Assembly: GCA_000146855.1 (NCBI GenBank)
Contig: GL405246.1
Location: forward strand, 681,422-702,486
Source: [Eubacterium] yurii subsp. margaretiae ATCC 43715
GTDB lineage: Bacteria; Bacillota; Clostridia; Peptostreptococcales; Filifactoraceae
Length of the DNA stretch: 21,065 nt
Direction of reading: 5' to 3'
Shown: positions 15,440 to 21,065 of the stretch, piece by piece
Layout: the number at the start of each line of letters is the position of its first letter
How positions within the stretch are numbered: position 1 is the first letter of the stretch
The notes under the pieces: generated by a model
The model's database searches: none
What the model saw: the letters and a program-made list of their open reading frames with translations, nothing else
What the model was told of the DNA's origin: nothing
Position numbers and translations under genes: made by a program

Positions 15440-17154
15440 AAGAAAAAATACAAAGACATTTCTCCCTAACAGATAAAGGTACTACTAATTTATTTAAGGC
15501 TGCAAGGGTATCTTTTTGCAAATATTTAACTTTTATGTTGCCACCTATGTTGGTATTTGCTTTTCTTCGTGATTTTACTAATAATCAGCTAAACAGTCTT
15601 TACTTTTATTTGGGAGTTTTAGTCGCTTTAGCGGTTTTTATGTATTTGGTAGTAGCAAGAGAGTATAAGCTTACTTATGATGTAACCTATGAAGAAAGCA
15701 CAAATTTAAGAGTAGAACTGGCGAGGAAGATAAAAGACTTACCTCTTTCATATTTTTCAACACATAATTTATCCGATCTATCACAAACTGTCATGATGGA
15801 TGTTAGCAACATTGAAATGGCAATATCACATGCAGTGCCTGAAACCATGGGCTTTTTAGTATTCTTTGTAATCGTAAGCATCATGTTATGCTTGGGAAAT
15901 TTGATTTTAGGACTTTGTGTGGTATTACCTATTTGGCTTGCATTAGCACTTATGTTTATAAGTAAAAAAATGCAAATTAGAAATGTAAAAAAATACTATG
16001 AAAGACTCCTTGATAATGCTAATTCATTCCAAGAAGCATTTGAAATGCAACAGGAAATAAAGAGCTATTCTATGCAAGACAAGATACGTAAAGATGTAGT
16101 AGAAAAACTTACAGATACTGAAAAACTTCATATTTCTGCAGAATTTACCATGGCAATAATGAGTGGTGTTATCGGAATACTTCCACTTATAGGACCGGGA
16201 CTTGTGGCTGTATTTGGTGCAAATTTCTTTTCTAATGGAAATATAAGTTTACTTTATTATGTCGGATATCTTATGGCGGCTACAACAATATCTCATAATT
16301 ATGCCAACCTGTCTGAGTTTATATTGGTGATGTTTTATTTTGAAGATAGCTATGGAAGAATTAGAGATTTGAGAGATGTACCAAGTCAAAAAGGTTTAGA
16401 AAAGGACATTTCAAAATTTGATATTTGCTTTAAAGACGTGGAATTTAAATATGTAGATAACAAAGTAATAAATGGTGTGAGTTTTACAGCTAAGCAAAAT
16501 GAAGTTACAGCTATTGTAGGTCCTTCAGGTTGTGGGAAAACTACAATTCTAAGATTGTTGTCAAGATTATACGATTACGATAAAGGCTCAATAACAATTG
16601 GAGGGGAGGATATCAAAGAGATAAGTACAAAATCCCTATATAAAAACATATCAATTGTGTTTCAAAATGTGGAACTTTTCAATACTAGCATCATGGAAAA
16701 TATCAGAATGGGAAGAAAAGGCGCTACAGATGAAGAAGTTTTGGGGGCTGCGAGATTGGCAAATGTTGATAAGATAGTAGAATCATTGCCTGATGGATAT
16801 AACACAATAATCGGCGAGAACGGATCCAAGCTTTCTGGTGGAGAAAGACAGCGTATATCTATTGCAAGAGCTTTTCTTAAAGATGCAGCTATTATATTGC
16901 TCGATGAAATATCTGCTTCTCTTGATGTTGAAAATGAAATGGAAATTCAAAACAGTATAAACAAATTGATTGAAAATAAAACAGTTGTAATTGTTTCTCA
17001 TAGAATGAAATCTGTAGAAAAAGCTGATAAGATAGTTGTTATGAATGAGGGAAAAGTGGAGAGCGTAGGAAGACACGATGAACTCTTGAAAAACTCTGAT
17101 TTATACAAGGAAATGGTTAAAAAATCTCAGCAAACAGAAAAACACATTTATTAA
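15436..17154 (+). CDS. ABC transporter, fused permease and ATP-binding protein, second half
   Basis: This 572-residue protein has the same layout as its neighbour: membrane domain (about 1-315) then ATPase domain. Walker A is GPSGCGKTT at 362-370, the Q-loop FQNVELF, the signature LSGGERQ at 466-472, Walker B IILLDE at 486-491, the D-loop ISASLDVENE and the switch His in VSHRMKS, so it also looks active. I chose the ATG at 15436, which overlaps the previous stop as ATGA and has GGAGG 8 bases upstream; an ATG at 15421 would start just before that site. Two non-identical halves coded in tandem suggest a heterodimer. This is the last gene of the operon. Confidence 0.88.
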   Translation: MKEKIQRHFSLTDKGTTNLFKAARVSFCKYLTFMLPPMLVFAFLRDFTNNQLNSLYFYLGVLVALAVFMYLVVAREYKLTYDVTYEESTNLRVELARKIKDLPLSYFSTHNLSDLSQTVMMDVSNIEMAISHAVPETMGFLVFFVIVSIMLCLGNLILGLCVVLPIWLALALMFISKKMQIRNVKKYYERLLDNANSFQEAFEMQQEIKSYSMQDKIRKDVVEKLTDTEKLHISAEFTMAIMSGVIGILPLIGPGLVAVFGANFFSNGNISLLYYVGYLMAATTISHNYANLSEFILVMFYFEDSYGRIRDLRDVPSQKGLEKDISKFDICFKDVEFKYVDNKVINGVSFTAKQNEVTAIVGPSGCGKTTILRLLSRLYDYDKGSITIGGEDIKEISTKSLYKNISIVFQNVELFNTSIMENIRMGRKGATDEEVLGAARLANVDKIVESLPDGYNTIIGENGSKLSGGERQRISIARAFLKDAAIILLDEISASLDVENEMEIQNSINKLIENKTVVIVSHRMKSVEKADKIVVMNEGKVESVGRHDELLKNSDLYKEMVKKSQQTEKHIY

Positions 17155-17167
17155 TTTGTTTGTTTAA

Positions 17168-17203
17168 AAAGGCTATTTATCTGAAAAGATTATAGCCTTT
17201 TTT
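17168..17203 (+). terminator. Terminator of the ECF/ABC operon
   Basis: AAAGGCTAT (17168-17176) and ATAGCCTTT (17192-17200) form a perfect 9-bp stem with a 15-nt loop; the T-run covers 17198-17203. It begins 14 bases after the last stop codon of the operon. Confidence 0.9.
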
Positions 17204-17216
17204 GTTTCTATTATTA

Positions 17217-17351
17217 ATACTAAACTCTGTTTAAACTATGGATTCTATCAGTTCTATCCTTTTGATACTCTTTAGCACATCTTTTGTTAATGAGTATTTA
17301 GTGTAGCATTTTTTTATAAAATATTTCCATTTTTCCATTAAATTTTAGTAT
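17217..17351 (+). repeat. Diverged candidate copy D of the palindromic repeat (135 bp)
   Basis: The ends ATACTAA (17217-17223) and TTAGTAT (17345-17351) match copies A to C. The right part keeps GTAGCAT, AAAATATTT and a T-rich stretch in the same order as copy A. With ends taken as TACTAA/TTAGTA, both flanks are TAA. It is longer than the others and the left interior is poorly matched. Confidence 0.45.
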
Positions 17352-17744
17352 AAAATTATATTAATGACAGTTGTTGAAAACTAAAAAATAATATTTAAAT
17401 AGGTCTAATTATATGACATTATAAATAGTGATTAGAATTACTTTTGCAGAGTGAAACAGAATATAATTTGTTTATAAAAAGATGTATTTGATGCTAATAT
17501 TGTGTAATAAAGTACAAATAGTATTTTTTGAAGAAACTATAGTATATCAGTTGATTTTAGTTTATAAATGAATTGTAATATAAAAAATTACATAGTGAGG
17601 AGTATATTGTGTTTAAATCGAGATGATGGCGGTATATTATTGATATTGTACGATTAATTTTGCAAAATAATGAGTAGAAAAACCGATTATAAATAATAGA
17701 AAAAATATTTTAAAATCTTATTGATTTTTAAGAAAGGATACATT
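17352..17744 (+). other. AT-rich intergenic stretch upstream of the RclA-like gene
   Basis: No open frame, structured RNA or well-spaced promoter was found. A TATAAT at 17462-17467 has no good -35. TTGATT at 17551-17556 with TAATAT at 17576-17581 has a 19-bp spacer, which is only marginal. Confidence 0.4.
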
Positions 17745-19109
17745 ATGAATAAAAAAGTAGACAATATAATTATAGGCTTTGGTAAAGCAGGAAAGACATT
17801 GGCTAACTATTTGGGAAATAAGGGAGAAAAGACTGTATTAATTGAGAAATCTTCTTCAATGTATGGAGGTACATGTATAAATGTAGGCTGTATTCCATCT
17901 AAATTCCTTGCAACATCAGCAGATAGAAGAAGTATTAGAAATATGAGCAATGAAGAATACTATAGAAACTCTGTCGTAAACAAAAAAACACTGATAGCAA
18001 AGTTAAATAAGGCAAACTATGATAAAGTTGCAAGCAATAACAATGTTGAAGTCATTGATGGACTTGCTTCATTTAAAGATGAGCATACAATCCTTGTACA
18101 AACAGGAAGCGAAGAATATGAAGTATATGCCGGAAGAATATTTATCAATACAGGATCGACACCTTTTATCCCTGATATTGAAGGTTTAAAAATAGAAAAG
18201 AGAATTCATACAAGTGAAACTCTTATGAATTTGGAAGAATTTCCACAATCTATGACAATATTCGGAAGCGGATTTATTGGGCTTGAATTTGCTGCAAGCT
18301 ATGCCAAATTCGGTACGAAAGTAACAATAATTGATAAAGAAGATAAGTTGTTGCCAAGAGAAGATGATGACGTGGCAAAAGAAGTCTTTGAGTCTTACAA
18401 GGCATTAGGAGTAGACTTTATATTCAGTGCAGGTATTAACAGTGTAGAACAAGATGATAATAAAGTTAAAATAACATATACGGTAAATGGTGAAAAACTA
18501 CAAATTTCATCAGATATACTTTTGGTTGCTACAGGTAGAAAATCAACTGCTCAAGATTTAAATTTGGCAAATGCAGGAGTGGAAACAAATGAAAGAGGAT
18601 TTATCAAGGTAAATAAGCATTTACAGACAAATAAAGATCATATTTTTGCTATGGGAGATATCAACGGTGGACCACAATTTACCTATGTATCTTTGGATGA
18701 CTATCGTATTGTAAAAAGCTATCTGGAAGATAAGGGAAGCTATTGTATAGATGATAGACAGCCAATAGCTTTTTCTGCATTTTTACACCCGACATTTTCA
18801 AAGGTGGGGCTAAGCGAAAAAGACGCAATAAAGTCAGGATACAATATCAAGGTTGCGACATTGCCTGTAACTGCTATTCCAAAAGCAAAGATTCTTGGAA
18901 ATCAAACAGGGATTTACAAAGCGGTGGTGGATGCTGATACAAATCAAATTTTGGGAGCAGTTTTATTTGGAGAAGACTCTCATGAAGTTATTAACATTGT
19001 CGTTTTGGCAATGATTATGAAACAAGCATATACAGTGCTTGCAAATCAAATCTTTACTCATCCTACAATGGCGGAAGCTCTTAATGACTTATTTAGTTTT
19101 ATAAAGTAA
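17745..19109 (+). CDS. rclA: RclA-like flavin disulfide reductase (pyridine nucleotide-disulfide oxidoreductase class I)
   Basis: This 454-residue FAD-dependent NAD(P)H oxidoreductase opens with the FAD-binding GFGKAGKTLA at 11-20, the wording typical of RclA/YkgC rather than lipoamide dehydrogenase. The redox-active disulfide GGTCINVGCIPSK has Cys44 and Cys49. The second nucleotide site is GSGFIGLEFA. Next come the FAD-binding MGDINGG and FTYVSLDDYRIV, and a C-terminal HPTMAEALNDLF with the active-site His. E. coli RclA protects against hypochlorous acid stress and reduces Cu(II); a similar redox-defence role here is inference. I chose the ATG at 17745, 6 bases after AAAGGA; the open TTG at 17721 overlaps that site. 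The gene appears to be monocistronic. Confidence 0.9.
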   Translation: MNKKVDNIIIGFGKAGKTLANYLGNKGEKTVLIEKSSSMYGGTCINVGCIPSKFLATSADRRSIRNMSNEEYYRNSVVNKKTLIAKLNKANYDKVASNNNVEVIDGLASFKDEHTILVQTGSEEYEVYAGRIFINTGSTPFIPDIEGLKIEKRIHTSETLMNLEEFPQSMTIFGSGFIGLEFAASYAKFGTKVTIIDKEDKLLPREDDDVAKEVFESYKALGVDFIFSAGINSVEQDDNKVKITYTVNGEKLQISSDILLVATGRKSTAQDLNLANAGVETNERGFIKVNKHLQTNKDHIFAMGDINGGPQFTYVSLDDYRIVKSYLEDKGSYCIDDRQPIAFSAFLHPTFSKVGLSEKDAIKSGYNIKVATLPVTAIPKAKILGNQTGIYKAVVDADTNQILGAVLFGEDSHEVINIVVLAMIMKQAYTVLANQIFTHPTMAEALNDLFSFIK

Positions 19110-19305
19110 TAAAATTCATCCAAGTATTTACTAATCTTTTGAATTAGCTTAGGGCATAGCAAAGAGAGATGAAGATATTCTTTTAATATAGTGTCTCAAG
19201 GAAAGCCATAAAATTTTAAATTCTATGTAATATAAGTCTTAGTTAATCATAAAAATATTATGCTATCATATAGCAAAAAAACAGTAAATTATTTTTGATA
19301 GGATA

Positions 19306-19355
19306 CTCCATAAGTAGACAAGGTAAATAAGCAAAACTACTTATGGAGGTTTTTT
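19306..19355 (+). terminator. Long-stem terminator-like hairpin
   Basis: CTCCATAAGTAG (19306-19317) and CTACTTATGGAG (19337-19348) form a perfect 12-bp stem with a 19-nt loop, followed by six T residues at 19350-19355. It is 196 bases past the RclA-like gene and is the only terminator seen for it. Bases 19110-19305 contain no gene I can support. Confidence 0.75.
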
Positions 19356-19380
19356 ATGCTTATCTTATAAAATAATATTA

Positions 19381-19494
19381 ATACTAAAAAGCTTTTAAAT
19401 CACCATTTAGATATTCTGCTTATGAATGTCATGCAATTTAAAAATAATCACTACACAAAATACTTTGCATGACTTTCTAAATGGAGATTAGTAT
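19381..19494 (+). repeat. Palindromic MITE-like repeat, copy C (114 bp)
   Basis: The ends are ATACTAA and TTAGTAT, and about 97 of 114 positions match copy A, in the same orientation. With ends taken as TACTAA/TTAGTA, both flanks are TAA (19379-19381 and 19494-19496). Several differences from copy A lie in the central part, while both ends are well conserved. Bases 19495-19670 hold no gene I can support. Confidence 0.85.
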
Positions 19495-19674
19495 AAAAAT
19501 CTATTAAAAAACCATATAATTTATATTACAGTAAAATTGTTGATAATTAATAAGCTGCAATATCATTAGTTATATATAAATGGAAAAAAAGAGTGATCAT
19601 AATTTAAATATTTCTAATTTTTAATGGTATGCTATTTTAAATATATGGAACTATTAAAGTAATAAAAAATATAG

Positions 19675-19680
19675 TATAAT
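19675..19680 (+). promoter_or_regulatory. Candidate -10 box of the TPR-like gene
   Basis: A perfect TATAAT lies 47 bases before the start codon. The sequence 17 bp upstream (TATTAA at 19652) is a weak -35, so the promoter is only partly supported. Confidence 0.4.
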
Positions 19681-19726
19681 GTCGATAGGTATTTGATTAG
19701 ACAGATTCATATTTTTATAAGGAGAA

Positions 19727-20407
19727 ATGGTGAAAAGATTTTTAATAATTATACCTCTTGGAATAATTTACGGTATAGCTCTTAACTTGTGTCGAAATGT
19801 ATATAATCTAAGTAACAGTCAGATGATGTGGATTTACATATGTTCTGCCCTAGCAATTTTTGTAATTACCTTAACAATAAACCTTATATATAATTATATT
19901 TATGCAAGGAAGATTAATAAGTTAATTCCGCTATTAGAAGAGGAAAAATATGATGAGTATCTTGATAAGATGACTGCTATAAGAAATAAGGTAAAATCAA
20001 AGTATATTAGAGATACAGCTCAACTTAATCTTACGCCTGCTTTGATTGGAAAGGAAGAATATACAGCTGCGGTAAAAATACTGGAAGATTTAGAAAAGGA
20101 TGTACGAAAAATTCCTTTGTCAGATATGGTTAGAAGGCTAAATCTTTGCTTTTGTCATTTCTATCTTAAGGATTATGATAAGGCAGAAGCTTTGCATATT
20201 AGCAGTAAAGAACTTTTTGATAGATACAAAAATCTGGAAATATATCAAAAGAATTTTGTGATATTAGATTTATTTATGGATATATGTTGCAGGGGTAAAA
20301 AAGATGGGCTTGCAGAGCGTATTAAGGAAGCGAGAATAAAGTATACTGAAAGGAGCCTCGTAAAAGATTTTGATTATCTTGACTCACTGCTTGAAGAAAA
20401 AGACTAA
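19727..20407 (+). CDS. Membrane-anchored protein with TPR-like cytoplasmic domain, function unknown
   Basis: This 226-residue protein has two N-terminal membrane helices (about residues 4-21 and 34-60) and a soluble C-terminal part. That part is a run of amphipathic helices with TPR-like spacing: LIPLLEEEKYDEYLDKM near 66, ALIGKEEYTAAVKILEDLEK near 100 and CHFYLKDYDKAEALHISSKE near 140. Such domains usually mediate protein contacts. I do not recognise a specific family. AAGGAG ends only 2 bases before the ATG at 19727, so the next codon, GTG at 19730, is an equally good start. No partner gene is evident. Confidence 0.72.
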   Translation: MVKRFLIIIPLGIIYGIALNLCRNVYNLSNSQMMWIYICSALAIFVITLTINLIYNYIYARKINKLIPLLEEEKYDEYLDKMTAIRNKVKSKYIRDTAQLNLTPALIGKEEYTAAVKILEDLEKDVRKIPLSDMVRRLNLCFCHFYLKDYDKAEALHISSKELFDRYKNLEIYQKNFVILDLFMDICCRGKKDGLAERIKEARIKYTERSLVKDFDYLDSLLEEKD

Positions 20408-20474
20408 TCTCAAATCTTTAAACTCTGTTGGAACAAAATCAGTTTGATTAATAATTTAGAAAAATTATAGTGGT

Positions 20475-20502
20475 TTGCAGATAATGACACATAGTCTATA
20501 GT
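20475..20502 (+). promoter_or_regulatory. Possible promoter of the AbrB-like gene
   Basis: TTGCAG (20475-20480) and TATAGT (20497-20502) are separated by 16 bp, about 60 bases before the coding start. Each box has mismatches to consensus. Confidence 0.4.
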
Positions 20503-20565
20503 TTGTATTCATAGTGTAGGTGCAAATCAGAATTATAAAAAGAGTATTGGATGGGAGTGAAGGTA

Positions 20566-21030
20566 ATGCCACAGATGACTAAGGGCGGAAAGTATATTTT
20601 TGGTTGGTCAAGGATAAGAGTAGATGGAGAACTAAACTTTCCAAGAATGGCAGTAGAAGAATATAAGCTGAAAGAAGAAAAGTATATTTATATTGTTTCA
20701 GGGAGTAAGCAAACAGGGGGTTTTAGTGTAATGACAGAGCCTTTACTTTCTAATTCAAAACTCAAGAATATTTTGATAGACAATCCATATTTGGCAGATA
20801 GAAGTATTGGAGAGGGAGAATTAATTTCTTACAAAGGAAGAAAATATGCTTGGCTTACACTAAAAGACGATACTATTAGACTTCCTGAGAATTTGATGAA
20901 GAGTTTAGGAATAGAAGTGGGAGATAAGCTTTTAGCCATTCGTAGTAGTGACATTGCTTTTACTATGGGATTAAGAGGTTCACTGATAGACAAAGCAAAT
21001 AGTTATGAGGGACAGATAACAATTTACTAA
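20566..21030 (+). CDS. AbrB-like protein with two similar halves
   Basis: This is a soluble protein of about 154 residues. The C-terminal half, with DDTIRLPENLMKSLGIEVGD and then KLLAIRSSD, resembles the swapped-hairpin AbrB/MazE DNA-binding fold. The N-terminal half has a parallel pattern: RIRVDGELNFPRMAVEEYKL, then EEKYIYIVSGS. It may therefore be an internal duplication that folds alone as a double barrel. AbrB-fold proteins often regulate transcription, but DNA binding is not shown here and no toxin partner is adjacent. I chose the ATG at 20566, 8 bases after GGGAG; the ATG at 20551 lies just before that site and would add five residues. Confidence 0.7.
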   Translation: MPQMTKGGKYIFGWSRIRVDGELNFPRMAVEEYKLKEEKYIYIVSGSKQTGGFSVMTEPLLSNSKLKNILIDNPYLADRSIGEGELISYKGRKYAWLTLKDDTIRLPENLMKSLGIEVGDKLLAIRSSDIAFTMGLRGSLIDKANSYEGQITIY

Positions 21031-21065
21031 ATAATTACTATAATTTAAAATCTTATTCTTGAGAA

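Noticed and set aside
16783..17076. Reverse-strand open frame inside the second ABC gene, and similar reverse frames inside other genes
   Set aside because: These lie wholly within well-supported + strand genes, have no family resemblance and mirror conserved ATPase motifs.
20566..21030. Antitoxin of a toxin-antitoxin pair (AbrB/MazE-like)
   Set aside because: No small toxin-like gene follows before the window ends or precedes it closely, and the protein is longer than typical MazE antitoxins.

Overview
The window looks like chromosomal DNA from a low-GC, probably anaerobic Gram-positive bacterium of the Clostridia. Evidence: very AT-rich intergenic DNA, strong GGAGG-type ribosome binding sites, sigma-A-like promoters, a tryptophan T-box leader, a stand-alone etfBA pair and an ECF-type transporter. 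A relative of the Peptostreptococcaceae or oral Eubacteriales would fit, but the genus cannot be fixed from sequence alone. Every supported gene is on the + strand.

Layout. (1) 1-4473: two close paralogues of a VanZ/RDD membrane protein (about 85% identical by eye) flank a T-box-controlled stand-alone trpB. (2) 4850-6594: etfB-etfA, the two electron transfer flavoprotein subunits, ending at a strong terminator. (3) 6791-9058: a promoter and a three-gene operon of a DUF1294 membrane protein, a CmpB/DUF1113-type membrane protein and a DUF2974 alpha/beta hydrolase. (4) 9059-10968: a degraded coding remnant, a SAP-domain protein, a small charged ORF cut off by a 114-bp palindromic repeat, and the regulatory region of the next operon. 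(5) 10969-17154: five tightly coupled genes encoding a complete ECF module (T, fused A-A, MptD/Trep_Strep-family S) and two half-size ABC proteins of exporter fold. (6) 17745-19109: an RclA-like flavin disulfide reductase. (7) 19727-21030: a TPR-like membrane-anchored protein and an AbrB-like protein with two similar halves.

How the parts work together. The ECF/ABC operon is the most interesting block. Five genes overlap or nearly touch, a partial Fur-box match precedes a good promoter, and one half-transporter has a D-loop (ASAASDPENE) like the one I recall from siderophore importers of the YbtP/IrtA type. Uptake of iron, a metallophore or a cofactor is a reasonable hypothesis; the substrate cannot be read from the sequence. 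A short palindromic element with TACTAA/TTAGTA ends occurs three times, with a fourth diverged candidate, and three of the four are flanked by a matching 3-bp TWA duplication. One copy supplies the stop codon of a small ORF. Another lies in the predicted 5' leader of the ECF operon, so this MITE-like family may affect local gene structure and expression.

No rRNA, tRNA, CRISPR array, transposase or phage gene was seen.
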